Source of the DNA: Rosistilla carotiformis
Lineage (GTDB): Bacteria > Planctomycetota > Planctomycetia > Pirellulales > Pirellulaceae
Direction: 5' to 3'
Assembly: GCF_007753095.1 (NCBI RefSeq)
Contig: NZ_CP036348.1
Coordinates: 2,604,001-2,668,000 of the forward strand
DNA: 64,000 nucleotides
Each line of letters starts with the position of its first letter. Position 1 is the first letter of the stretch. The notes under the pieces are model-generated. The model was given only the letters and a program-made list of their open reading frames with translations. It had not been told where the DNA came from and ran no database searches. Shown here one piece after another: positions 46,243-54,768 of the stretch. Made by a program: the position numbers and the translations under genes.

Positions 46243-46780
46243 ATCCGACGACTCCTCCGTGAGCGGTGTAGACCGATTGACTGTTGCCACCACTTATAAC
46301 AGCGTTTCCGGTTTCCAAGCCAGAGCAGTTAAAAGGTGCTGCAGTTGCAAGTATTCCCGATGAGATCGTAACGGCGAAGTGCCCCCACGAAGGGAACGTT
46401 AAAACACTACGCATCCGCTCCCTCACGCAGTCGGTTCTCTGCCGCCACCGCAAACTTCGCTTTACGAGGGTGAAGCCGGTCGATTGCGACGAAGCACTCC
46501 ACCCGCCCAACGAACCAGGTTGTCCGGTCTTCAGGTTCTTTTGTCGCCGTGGTTTTCGGCGTACAAATAATGACCTCGCTTCCCCCTCCCTTTCAAGCGG
46601 CGTTTGGAGAAGGTGAAGTTTGCTTGGCGGACGCTCCAGGGTTGCTAGCGGGGCTTCAGAAAAAGCGATCTGGACGCGAACGGTTTCATTTGACGAAAAT
46701 CTCAATCGGTTGTGAAACCGCAGAGATGTCGGGGATCGAATACATCTCGCTGCGGAAAATCCGAGCAAGAGGTGAGACCG
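46243..46780. other. Gene-poor region between ParA and the coiled-coil membrane protein
   Basis: These 538 bases carry overlapping frames on both strands with atypical composition and no ribosome-binding sites. It should hold the promoters of the two divergent genes. No parS-like palindrome was noticed by eye. Confidence 0.3.
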
Positions 46781-47311
46781 ATGTCGAAAGAAAAAAATGG
46801 AATGTGGGCCGAGCTGCGCGATGGATGCGCGGCGGTCCGAGAAGTCGCTATCGTGGGAGCGATCGTGTTGTTGTTGGTCGCGCCGACATCGTTTCACAGC
46901 ATCTTAGAACGGGCCGGGATTTCATCGGTCGCTGGGCTTGAATTCGACGTCGATGCAATCGAAGCGGCGAACCAGCAGACCTCCGATGCCGCGTCGGAAG
47001 TCGACTACGTCAAAGAACAGCTCGCGATGCTGCAGCAACAGATCAGCGAGCAAGCGACGCGCAGCCAATCTCCAACGATGCTTGGCTTGGCCCGCACGGT
47101 CGACGGTCTCGAACAACGTCTTGGCCACGCTAAAACCTCCTTGGGCCAAGCGGCGGTTGGGGTCCACGATTCGGTCCCCGTCAGACATCGCGGCGGGCTG
47201 ACGCCACCGGACGAACTGTTTAAAGGGCTTCGCCCCAGTCCCGACGCTCAGACCAGTCAACTGCCGCAAACACTGCCCCAACTGGTGACGCCGACATCGC
47301 AGACGCGATAG
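46781..47311 (+). CDS. Membrane-anchored coiled-coil protein, function unknown
   Basis: This 176-aa protein has ATG 46781 after GAGGTGA. One transmembrane helix (about 20-40, EVAIVGAIVLLLVAPTSF) follows a short basic N-terminus. Then comes a Gln/Glu/Ala-rich coiled coil (about 65-130; YVKEQLAMLQQQISEQATRS) and a proline-rich tail with TPPDELFKGLRPSPD. There is no recognised domain. It is convergent with the GIY-YIG gene. Confidence 0.7.
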   Translation: MSKEKNGMWAELRDGCAAVREVAIVGAIVLLLVAPTSFHSILERAGISSVAGLEFDVDAIEAANQQTSDAASEVDYVKEQLAMLQQQISEQATRSQSPTMLGLARTVDGLEQRLGHAKTSLGQAAVGVHDSVPVRHRGGLTPPDELFKGLRPSPDAQTSQLPQTLPQLVTPTSQTR

Positions 47312-47367
47312 CATTTCCTTGGCCATTCGGAACTTGGTTATAGGATCGAATTACTTTCGCTGCAGCG

Positions 47368-48210
47368 TTAGGGACGCACGTTCAGTCGCGGATTGCGGCT
47401 GCGGATCAGTTCGCTTTCATAAGCTCTCCGCACCGCAACTTGTCTGGCTGGGGAGGTCTTCGGAAATGCGTGCCATTCGATCGACAGTCCCTCAACGGCG
47501 GTCTGCTGGATGTAGTCAGCTAAGCTGCGGCGATCGGAATCGGTGAGGTGCTGCGTCAACCGAACGCGCAGGTTTGCCGCTTCGCCGATGTAGATGTATC
47601 CGGTTTGGTCGCGGAACAGATAGACGCCCGGCAGTGTCGGTACGACTTTCAGGTCAGCGCGGACCTCCGCTAACGGTTTGACGACGACCTCTTTTTCCCA
47701 GTCGGCGACACGCAAGACGAGCTCTGGTTTCAGCCGTCGCGACTTCCTCAATTGAAAGGCGGCTTTGCGAACGTCGTACAACGATACGTCGGAGTCGACC
47801 GTTAGGGCTGCGGCATCAAAAGCCTGCCTCAACATTGGATCGGCGATCATGGTGTCGGTCGCGATGTCGAACTTCTCCATGATGGTCCGCGCCGCGATCT
47901 CCGCAATTGGCAGTACACGGTCGTCGGCTGGCTTGCCACGCCGAGTCGCTTTGACGGTCAATTTGCCCGACTTACGCAGCTTCAGCAACATGAGATTGCA
48001 TGTCGTTTCATCGGCATCCGGCCGATGCGTGCGAACCGCGGCCAAGAACCGCGCGCGCCGCGCGTCGTCCAGAAGCACTTCGTCACTACTCCATCCGTCG
48101 CTCGACTTGGCAAACGCATCGATGACGATCGTCGATAGTTCCGACGGCGTCTGTGCGACGGCGATGGCTGGTAGGCAGAACAGCAGCAGCGAGGCAGTCA
48201 GGTTTCGCAC
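47368..48210 (-). CDS. Secreted GIY-YIG endonuclease-domain protein
   Basis: This protein has about 280 aa. GTG 48210 has GGAGA 7-8 bases upstream. A signal peptide (LTASLLLFCLPAIAVAQ) is followed by a helical region of about 165 residues, part of which resembles restriction-subunit DNA-recognition helices. A C-terminal GIY-YIG domain starts near 190: PGVYLFRDQTGYIYIGEAANL, the catalytic Arg in LRVRL and Glu in RAYESELIRSRNPRLN. All the usual catalytic residues appear present. Exported GIY-YIG enzymes are unusual, since most act in cytosolic repair or in introns. A nutritional or DNA-uptake role is speculation. Confidence 0.82.
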   Translation of the reverse strand: MRNLTASLLLFCLPAIAVAQTPSELSTIVIDAFAKSSDGWSSDEVLLDDARRARFLAAVRTHRPDADETTCNLMLLKLRKSGKLTVKATRRGKPADDRVLPIAEIAARTIMEKFDIATDTMIADPMLRQAFDAAALTVDSDVSLYDVRKAAFQLRKSRRLKPELVLRVADWEKEVVVKPLAEVRADLKVVPTLPGVYLFRDQTGYIYIGEAANLRVRLTQHLTDSDRRSLADYIQQTAVEGLSIEWHAFPKTSPARQVAVRRAYESELIRSRNPRLNVRP

Positions 48211-48598
48211 GGTTGCATCTCCGGTCAAAGGAGGCGGCGGCAAGCCAAACAGCCGTTCGCCAGCATCCTTGGTGCTACACGTTCGTCATGGTTCTACCTA
48301 TATCGCGTCATTGGCCGTCGAGGAACCGAATGCTTTGTGGGGATGTTCGTGGCGGAGCGTCAAGAGGAATGCGAAAACCTGCTTGGATAGCCAGATAAAA
48401 CGTTGGCGACAGGAACCGTTTCTCAATTCTTTTTTTTGTCCTAGCGACCTTCCACCAACGCGTTGCCATGCAAGCGGAGCGGTCGCGTTGCTGAATTTGT
48501 ATCGACAGCACGCCGCGAAACAGCGTCGGCAGCGGTACTTGCACCCTATCTGCCCCGCCGTATCATTAGGAAACGGCGACACTTTGTTGTCTGGGAGG
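48211..48598. other. Intergenic region with an eight-T tract
   Basis: About 390 bases have no supported gene. A run of eight T occurs near 48427 on the plus strand, but no strong hairpin precedes it. The region is the promoter side of the GIY-YIG gene and the 3' side of the AIM24-family gene. Confidence 0.3.
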
Positions 48599-49681
48599 TC
48601 AGTTGTTATCGCCCATCAACATATCTCCGAGTCCCCCCAACAGAGAGCCTTCGCCCTTGCTGGTGCTTCCAACGCCAGGGGCGCACGCGATCACGCGGCC
48701 CGCCAATCGGGAGAAGGGCAACGATTGCATCCAGACCGGCCCCGGCCCGGTCAGGGTCGCCAGGAACAATCCCTCGCCACCGAAGATCGTGTTCTTGATG
48801 CCGCCGACCATCTGCACGTCGTAGCGGACGCTGGGGCCGAGTCCCATCAGGCAACCGGTATCCATCCTCACTTGTTCGTTGGGAGCCAACACGCGGTGCA
48901 GCATCGTGCCGCCAGCGTGTGCGATCGCGATCCCGTCGCCACGCAAGCGTTGCATGATGAAGCCCTCGCCGCCGAACAGACCGACGCCAATCTTTTTCTG
49001 GAACGCGATGTCGACTTTGATCCCCTTGGCACCACACAGGAAAGCATCTTTTTGCAAGATGATCTCCCCTCCCAACTCGTCCAGATGCAGCGGAAGCATT
49101 CGGCCCGGATAAGGCGATCCGAAGGCAACCTTCGCGCGGCCGTGTCCGCGGTGGGTGAAGGTTGTCATGAACAGCGACTCGCCCGTCAACGCTCGCTTTC
49201 CGGCGCTCATTGCTTTCGCCCAAAAACCGCCCCCCGATTGTGAAGGATCGCCGAAAACGGTTTGCATTTCGATCCCTTGATCCATGTACATCATCGCTCC
49301 AGCTTCCGCGATCACGGTCTCACCAGGATCCAGAGTGATCTCCACGTACTGCGATTCGGTGCCAAAGATTTCGTAGTCGATCTCGTCGGCATAGACAGGG
49401 CTGCTGGTCCCGGCGTATGAAGTCGATTGGTGCCCACCGCCCGGCATGCCCGACGCATTGCCGCCGCTTTGCGATGGCAGCGGCGGAACCGAGAGCGCTC
49501 CGGTCGCGGGGGGATGCGTTTCAAACGGGACGTCGATGATCTCGGCACTGATCAAATCTTCCTCGATGGGAATCGCAAACGACGCCCCGCAGGCTTTGCA
49601 GCGGATGGTGCGTCCGGCCAGGTTGGGTGGAGCGGTATATTGTTTGCCACATTGCGGGCAGCGAACGTTCAGGTTGCTCAT
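48599..49681 (-). CDS. AIM24/TIGR00266-family protein with N-terminal zinc ribbon
   Basis: This 360-aa protein has an N-terminal zinc ribbon VRCPQCGKQY...IRCKACGASF (Cys near 8, 11, 28, 31), a Pro/Gly/Ser-rich linker, and an AIM24-type beta-sandwich (about 110-350; ITLDPGETVIAEAGAMMYM, GESLFMTTFTHRGHG, GGEGFIMQRLRGDG, GPGPVWMQSLP). The family is widespread and of unknown function; AIM24 affects mitochondrial membrane organisation in yeast. AGGAGCC lies 6-7 bases before ATG 49681. It is upstream and divergent to the hydroxyacid dehydrogenase gene. Confidence 0.88.
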   Translation of the reverse strand: MSNLNVRCPQCGKQYTAPPNLAGRTIRCKACGASFAIPIEEDLISAEIIDVPFETHPPATGALSVPPLPSQSGGNASGMPGGGHQSTSYAGTSSPVYADEIDYEIFGTESQYVEITLDPGETVIAEAGAMMYMDQGIEMQTVFGDPSQSGGGFWAKAMSAGKRALTGESLFMTTFTHRGHGRAKVAFGSPYPGRMLPLHLDELGGEIILQKDAFLCGAKGIKVDIAFQKKIGVGLFGGEGFIMQRLRGDGIAIAHAGGTMLHRVLAPNEQVRMDTGCLMGLGPSVRYDVQMVGGIKNTIFGGEGLFLATLTGPGPVWMQSLPFSRLAGRVIACAPGVGSTSKGEGSLLGGLGDMLMGDNN

Positions 49682-49854
49682 CGGTGGGCTCCTTGCACGG
49701 AGGAAAACGAGGAAATCGAAAGTCGCAACGCAGGATATCGTCACGTTTTCGTCGCGATGGTATGATCTGTCCGCAGTTTACAACGCGCCAGGCGGTCGGA
49801 CAGCCTGTCTGGCCAAGGTCATTGAAAAGCTCTCGGAAAACAGGAACGTCTCTC

Positions 49855-50829
49855 GTGCGCATCGTATTGTGTTATCCCGTCGAACCGCATCATATCGCAC
49901 AGATTCAAGCTGCCGCTCCCGATTGCGAAGTCGTTGACGCCGGGCAGGAACGGATCGACGAACTGCTGCCAACCGCCGACATCTTCATCGGGCACGCTAA
50001 GGTGCCTGTCGATTGGGAGCGTGTGCTGAAGGCGAATCGATTGCGTTGGATTCAGTCGTCGGCGGCGGGGCTGGATCATTGTTTGGTTCCGGGAGTGATC
50101 GATTCGGAGATCGTGGTCAGTAGTGCCAGCGGTTTGTTCGCTCCACAAGTTGCCGAACAAACGATGACCTTGCTGCTGGATTTACTGCGAAGCCAAGGCC
50201 GTTTTACGCGAGCCAATGCACGTCACGAATTCATTCGTTTGCCGACCGACGATCTTCGTCAAAAAAAGATCGGAATCGTCGGTCTTGGTGGAAACGGTCG
50301 ACGGATCGCGAAGGTCTTGAAACCGTTTGATGTCTCGATCGTTGCGACCGACTATTTTTCGTTCGACCCACCTGCAGAAGTTGATCGTTTGTTGCCAGCC
50401 GATGCGGTCGACGAGATGTTGGCCGAGGTCGATATCGCGATCTTGGCACTGCCATTAAACGCACAAACTCGCGGGATGTTCGATGCCGATCGTTTCGCCA
50501 AAATGCGGCCGGGCAGTTACTTCATCAACGTTGCCCGCGGACAAGTTGTCGTCGAATCGGCGTTGGTCGACGCCTTGGACAGTGGTCACTTGCGCGGTGC
50601 GGGCGTCGACGTAACGGAAGTCGAACCGCTGCCTGACGAGAGTCCGTTGTGGGATCGTGAGAACGTAATCATCACGCCCCATGTCGGTGCGCAAAGCCGC
50701 TGGCGTGTCGACGACACAACGGTTATGGTTTGCGAGAACCTACGCCGCTTCCAAGCCGGCAAGTCGCTGTACAACACCGTCGACAAGCAGCTCGGTTTCC
50801 CGAGCCCCGAAGTCGTCTGGCACGGATAA
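49855..50829 (+). CDS. D-2-hydroxyacid dehydrogenase (NAD-dependent)
   Basis: This 324-aa protein is of the D-isomer 2-hydroxyacid dehydrogenase family. The Rossmann motif GLGGNGRR is near 140-147. Active-site residues are Arg in NVARGQVV, Glu in DVTEVEPLP and His in ITPHVGAQS. It oxidises or reduces a 2-hydroxy/2-keto acid, with unresolved substrate (glyoxylate, hydroxypyruvate or similar). The N-terminal domain is short and atypical (MRIVLCYPVEPHHIAQIQAA). GTG 49855 is chosen because AGGAACG is upstream; the longer frame to 49627 overlaps the divergent AIM24-family gene. Confidence 0.9.
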   Translation: MRIVLCYPVEPHHIAQIQAAAPDCEVVDAGQERIDELLPTADIFIGHAKVPVDWERVLKANRLRWIQSSAAGLDHCLVPGVIDSEIVVSSASGLFAPQVAEQTMTLLLDLLRSQGRFTRANARHEFIRLPTDDLRQKKIGIVGLGGNGRRIAKVLKPFDVSIVATDYFSFDPPAEVDRLLPADAVDEMLAEVDIAILALPLNAQTRGMFDADRFAKMRPGSYFINVARGQVVVESALVDALDSGHLRGAGVDVTEVEPLPDESPLWDRENVIITPHVGAQSRWRVDDTTVMVCENLRRFQAGKSLYNTVDKQLGFPSPEVVWHG

Positions 50830-50866
50830 GCCGAGCCGCATCGTTTTGCCACTGCTAAATCGCGGC

Positions 50867-50962
50867 GCGTGCTGGAGTCGAGGCTCTCGCCGACCGTGGC
50901 GAGTGTTTTCTCAGCGGGCCTGGTGCGGCAAGGATCGATCGGCTGACGCCGCGACTCCAGCG
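50867..50962. repeat. REP-like palindromic element (related to the array at 54.4 kb)
   Basis: GCTGGAGTCG (50871-50880) is the exact reverse complement of CGACTCCAGC (50952-50961). Next to these are GGCTCTCGCCGA and TCGGCTGACGCC, which complete an imperfect palindrome. The arm sequence (TCGGCTGA-GCC-CGACTCCAGC) matches the core of the 46-bp tandem repeat units at 54.4-54.8 kb. It lies between the hydroxyacid dehydrogenase and CBS genes. Confidence 0.65.
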
Positions 50963-51112
50963 TTTGGGCCTGCCCTGCTCAGCTGGCGAAGTCTTGCGAT
51001 AAGTATCACAAGCAATCCTCGACAAACACCCTCTTTTTTGTTTGACCGGCTCTCGCCATCTTCGCTACGTTCGTGGTTGGGGTTTCTTGTCTTCGCAGAG
51101 GAGTTTGACGCT

Positions 51113-52042
51113 ATGTTTCTCGTGCCCAAAACCACTTGTGCTAAAGAGGTGATGCAAACTCGGCTGACCACGGTTGGCCCTTCGGTGCATTTTTCCGAAG
51201 CCGTCGCGATGTTGGTTCGCCGCTGCGTGTCGGGGCTACCGATCGTTGAAGCGGACGGAACCTATCTGGGAATGTTTTCGGAGAAGTGTTGTTTGCGGAT
51301 CGTGCAAGACTGTCCCTCGCTTTGTGATCCGTCGGCGTTAACGCCGCTGGTTGCCAGCGATGCGATGGCGACTCGCTTGCTGACGCTGCACGAAGAGGAC
51401 GATGTCTTCGATGGAATCGAACAATTGTTATCCCACCGTGTTTCAGGGGCTCCCGTTCTCAATCGCAACGAACAGTTCGTCGGAATCTTTTCGGAGAAGA
51501 CGAGTGTCAGCGTGCTGATTCAATCGGTCTTCGATAACTTGCCATCGACTCAGATCGGCCGCTTTGCCGATCGCGACCGCGGCCGGGTCGTTGAGGAATC
51601 GACGCCGTTGACGCAGATCGTCGAGACGTTTGTGAAGACCGATTTCCGCCGCTTGCCGGTGCTGCGTGGAGGACAGGTTGTGGGACAGGTGTCGCGCCGC
51701 GACGTGATCAAGCAACCGAAGATCGCTCGATGGATTGGGCAACTGTCGGACCATCCCCATCCCGACCCCATGCGTGATGTCGACTACAACGTCCTCTCGT
51801 TCGCTGACAAAACGGCCAATACGATCGGCCCCGATTTGGACTTGCTGTCGATCTTGGGGTTGTTTCTCAGCACCCCCTACCGGCGATTGCCCGTCGTTGA
51901 AAATGGACGCTTGGTGGGCCAGATCAGCCGCCGCGATGTACTGCAGGCTGTCATGGATGAAACAAAGCAGGTCCCTGCCGAACCACATGGCACCTCGCTT
52001 TATCTGAGCGCACTGGGAGGGGAGTTTCCCCGTTTTGGATAG
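51113..52042 (+). CDS. Four-CBS-domain protein
   Basis: This 309-aa protein is built of two tandem CBS pairs (Bateman modules) and nothing else. The four repeats each end in a characteristic strand-helix: SGLPIVEADGTYLGMFSEK, SGAPVLNRNEQFVGIFSEK, RRLPVLRGGQVVGQVSRRD and RRLPVVENGRLVGQISRRD. CBS pairs bind adenine nucleotides or SAM and control a partner protein. With no catalytic domain fused, it must act in trans on an unknown target. GAGGAG precedes ATG 51113 by about 10 bases. It ends convergently with ald. Confidence 0.9.
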   Translation: MFLVPKTTCAKEVMQTRLTTVGPSVHFSEAVAMLVRRCVSGLPIVEADGTYLGMFSEKCCLRIVQDCPSLCDPSALTPLVASDAMATRLLTLHEEDDVFDGIEQLLSHRVSGAPVLNRNEQFVGIFSEKTSVSVLIQSVFDNLPSTQIGRFADRDRGRVVEESTPLTQIVETFVKTDFRRLPVLRGGQVVGQVSRRDVIKQPKIARWIGQLSDHPHPDPMRDVDYNVLSFADKTANTIGPDLDLLSILGLFLSTPYRRLPVVENGRLVGQISRRDVLQAVMDETKQVPAEPHGTSLYLSALGGEFPRFG

Positions 52043-52063
52043 CGACCCATCGGATCGGTTGGA

Positions 52064-53170
52064 TCATCCATGAAGATTGGTATAGGCCAGATCGAACGTG
52101 CTGGCGACCGCTAGGTTCGTGACCGCACCGCCGAGGATGTTGGCTGCGTGGCGGATCGGTTCGATCTCGCGAACCGCCGCCTCGGTTCCTTTGTCTGCTA
52201 ACGCCAGGACCCATGGCAGTGTGGCGTTGCACAACGCAAAGGTGCTCGTGCGCCCCACCGCTCCTGGCATGTTGGTTACGCAGTAGTGGACGACTTCGTC
52301 GACGATAAAGGTTGGTTCCTTGTGCGTCGTCGGTCGACTGGTTTCGACGCAACCGCCCTGATCGACGGCGACGTCGATGATCACGCTGCCCGGTTTCATG
52401 ATCCGCAGGTCTTCGGCGTGAACCAGATGCGGCGCTTTAGCGCCGGGAATCAAGACCGCTCCGATCACGAGATCCGCTCGCTTCAGCTGCTCCTGAATCG
52501 TATGCCGATCGCTGAACAAGACGTTCACGTTGGCGGGCATCACGTCGTCGAGATATCGCAAGCGATCCAAGCTGACATCCAAGATCGCCACATCGGCTTG
52601 AAAACCTGCCGCGATCCGAGCGGCATTGGCTCCAACAATCCCGCCACCCAAGACAGTGATGTGTGCCGGAGCGACTCCGGGAACGCCTCCCAACAAGATG
52701 CCGCGTCCCATCTGTGGCTTCTCCAAATACTTCGCTCCCTCTTGGACGCTCATCCGTCCCGCCACTTCGCTCATCGGCGTCAGAAGCGACAAGCGGCCGT
52801 TCTGATCGCGAAGCGTTTCGTAGGCGAGGCAGTTGGCCCCGGCTTGGATCATCGCTTCGGTCAACGTTTGACTGGCAGCAAAGTGGAAGTAAGTGAACAG
52901 CGTTTGCCCCTCGCGAATCAGCGGCCATTCCGGTTCCAGCGGCTCTTTGACTTTGATGATTAGATCCGCCCGATCGAAGACCTCTTTGGCCGTCGCGACA
53001 AGTTCGGCACCCGCTTTTAAGTAGTCATGGTCGAACAGCCCCGATCCCAGCCCGGCGCCGGCCTGCATGACCACGGTGTGTCCGCGTCGAGTGAGCTCTT
53101 CGACGCCGACCGGCAGCATCGACACACGATATTCATCCGACTTGGTCTCCGCAGGCACTCCAACAATCAT
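52064..53170 (-). CDS. ald: Alanine dehydrogenase
   Basis: This 368-aa NAD-dependent L-alanine dehydrogenase interconverts alanine and pyruvate with ammonia. The pyruvate-site residues Lys75 (IKVKEPL) and His96 (TYFHFAAS) are present. The Rossmann motif ITVLGGGIVGANAARIA and the segment DQGGCVETSRPTTH near the C-terminus match the family. The N-terminal MIVGVPAETKSDEYRVS is the usual start. AAGGAA lies 7 bases before the ATG. It is probably monocistronic and divergent to the PhzF gene. A normal-length, intact protein. Confidence 0.95.
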   Translation of the reverse strand: MIVGVPAETKSDEYRVSMLPVGVEELTRRGHTVVMQAGAGLGSGLFDHDYLKAGAELVATAKEVFDRADLIIKVKEPLEPEWPLIREGQTLFTYFHFAASQTLTEAMIQAGANCLAYETLRDQNGRLSLLTPMSEVAGRMSVQEGAKYLEKPQMGRGILLGGVPGVAPAHITVLGGGIVGANAARIAAGFQADVAILDVSLDRLRYLDDVMPANVNVLFSDRHTIQEQLKRADLVIGAVLIPGAKAPHLVHAEDLRIMKPGSVIIDVAVDQGGCVETSRPTTHKEPTFIVDEVVHYCVTNMPGAVGRTSTFALCNATLPWVLALADKGTEAAVREIEPIRHAANILGGAVTNLAVASTFDLAYTNLHG

Positions 53171-53522
53171 TTGTCATTCCTTCGTCAATGGTTTGCACAT
53201 CGGATGCGGGGCCATGCGGTCGAAGGTAAGCCCCGACAACAAACATCCGCTTCGCGTTCTGCGAGTCGCACTGGACTTGCTTTGTTATCATCATATCCAT
53301 TGAAGCGTGAATCGGCACGCGTCGCTGCCGGCCCCGTCAATCGAAATTCGATGGTATGCGAACCTTCGATCTCGGCGACTTGTCTACAGCGTCAACAGGA
53401 CGGTTGGGGTGTGGTTGCCTTTTGACGATCGATCACGCGCGTCAACGATCGGCGAGACCCACGGCGGTACCGATCGTATTCGTTTTATAAACAGGCAACT
53501 CAATCTTTAGGGACCCGTTGGC
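53171..53522. other. Divergent region between ald and the PhzF-family gene
   Basis: About 350 bases without a supported gene. It carries the promoters of both genes, but no clear operator was seen. Confidence 0.35.
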
Positions 53523-54311
53523 ATGTCGATCCGAATCCTTCAAATCGATGCGTTTACCGATCGGCCGTTTGCCGGAAACCCTGCTGCGGTTTGCTTATTG
53601 GAAGCGCAGCACGAGGTGGATTGGATGCAGGATGTTGCGTCGGAGATGAACCTTTCGGAAACGGCGTTTGTCCGACCGATCGACGTCGGTTACGAGTTGC
53701 GTTGGTTCACGCCGGAGGTCGAAGTCGATCTGTGTGGCCACGCCACTTTGGCCGCCGCGCACGCACTCTGGACCGAAGCAGGGATCTCTACAAACGAAAC
53801 GCTTCGTTTTCAAACGCGCAGCGGACAGCTGACGGCAACGCGTCGCGGGGCGTTGATCCAGCTCGATTTCCCCGCCACGCGAGCTCACGCATGCGATCCG
53901 CCAGCCGGTTTGATCGACGCACTACAAGTCGATCCGGTCTTTGTGGGCAAGACGAAGTTCGACAGCTTGGTCGTGATCGAATCCGAAGCGACGCTGCGTG
54001 CGCTGCAGCCCGATTTCAGCCGATTGGCAAAGATCGCCACGCGAGGCGTCATCGTGACCTGCCGCAGCGAATCGCCTGAATTCGATTTTGTCTCACGTTT
54101 CTTCGGTCCCGCCGTCGGCATCGACGAAGATCCCGTGACCGGATCGGCGCACTGTTGTCTTGCGCCCTATTGGGGACCGCAGCTTGGGAAGACGGAGATG
54201 CTCGGCTACCAAGCCTCGTCGCGCGGTGGCGTCGTGAAAACGCAGATCGCGGGCGACCGGATCCTGCTCTCGGGCGCTGCGGTGACCGTTTTGCGAGGCG
54301 AGTTGGTTTGA
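53523..54311 (+). CDS. PhzF-family epimerase/isomerase
   Basis: This 262-aa protein has the two-lobed PhzF fold (diaminopimelate epimerase-like). N-terminal ILQIDAFTDRPFAGNPAAVC and the catalytic Glu in LSETAFV are followed by the WFTPEVEVDLCGHATLAAA segment. The C-terminal VGIDEDPVTGSAHCCLAPYW carries the second active-site loop. PhzF itself isomerises a phenazine precursor, but no other phenazine gene is nearby, so a different small-molecule isomerase activity is more likely. The family is ubiquitous and mostly uncharacterised. Confidence 0.9.
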   Translation: MSIRILQIDAFTDRPFAGNPAAVCLLEAQHEVDWMQDVASEMNLSETAFVRPIDVGYELRWFTPEVEVDLCGHATLAAAHALWTEAGISTNETLRFQTRSGQLTATRRGALIQLDFPATRAHACDPPAGLIDALQVDPVFVGKTKFDSLVVIESEATLRALQPDFSRLAKIATRGVIVTCRSESPEFDFVSRFFGPAVGIDEDPVTGSAHCCLAPYWGPQLGKTEMLGYQASSRGGVVKTQIAGDRILLSGAAVTVLRGELV

Positions 54312-54343
54312 TGAATCGTTTAACCGTGGCGGCAACGCCCTGC

Positions 54344-54416
54344 GCTGGAGTCGCAGGCTTCAGCCGAATACGCGCACGGGTAGAAGAACGTCTGGTCGGC
54401 TGAAGCCTTGATTCCA
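54344..54416. repeat. Inverted copy of the repeat core at the head of the tandem array
   Basis: TGGAGTCGCAGGCTTCAGCCGA (54346-54367) is the reverse complement, with a few differences, of TCGGCTGAAGCCTTGATTCCA (54396-54416). The pair forms a palindrome with a 28-base loop. Its sequence matches the REP-like element at 50.9 kb. The tandem array may have grown from one arm of such a palindrome. Confidence 0.65.
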
Positions 54417-54768
54417 ATGTGCGCTTGAAATTTGCGCTTGAAATTTGCGCTTGGTCGGCTGAAGCCTCGACTCCAGCGTGCGCTTGAAATTTGCGCTTGG
54501 TCGGCTGAAGCCTTGACTCCAGCGTGCGCTTGATATTTGCGATTGGTCGGCTGAAGCCTCGACTCCAACGTGCGCTTGATATTTGCGCTTGGTCGTCTGA
54601 AGCCTCGACTCCAGCGCGCGCTTGATATTTTCGCTTGGTCGGCTGAAGCCTTGATTCCAGCGCGCGCTTGAAATTTGCGCTTGGTCGGCTGAAGCCTCGA
54701 CTCCAGCGCGCGCTTGATATTTGCGTCTGGTCGGCTGAAGCCTTGACTCCAGCGCGTGCGGCGCTCGG
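54394..54768. repeat. Tandem array of a 46-bp unit, about eight copies
   Basis: Copies start with GGTCGGCTGAAGCC or one-base variants at 54394, 54453, 54499, 54545, 54591, 54637, 54683 and 54729. Spacings are 59 then six times 46; the first copy has a 13-base internal duplication (GCGCTTGAAATTT). Each unit is roughly GGTCGGCTGAAGCCTYGA, then CTCCAGCGYGCGCTTGA and WATTTGCGCTT. Because 46 is not a multiple of three, the array is not a coding repeat. It sits right at the 3' end of pepF. Confidence 0.92.

Noticed and set aside
49627-49854. N-terminal extension of the hydroxyacid dehydrogenase
   Set aside because: It is antisense to the AIM24-family gene start and not conserved-looking; the GTG at 49855 has a ribosome-binding site and starts the Rossmann-type protein.
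54394-54768. Candidate CRISPR array
   Set aside because: The 46-bp units are contiguous and similar along their whole length; there are no unique spacers and no cas genes nearby.
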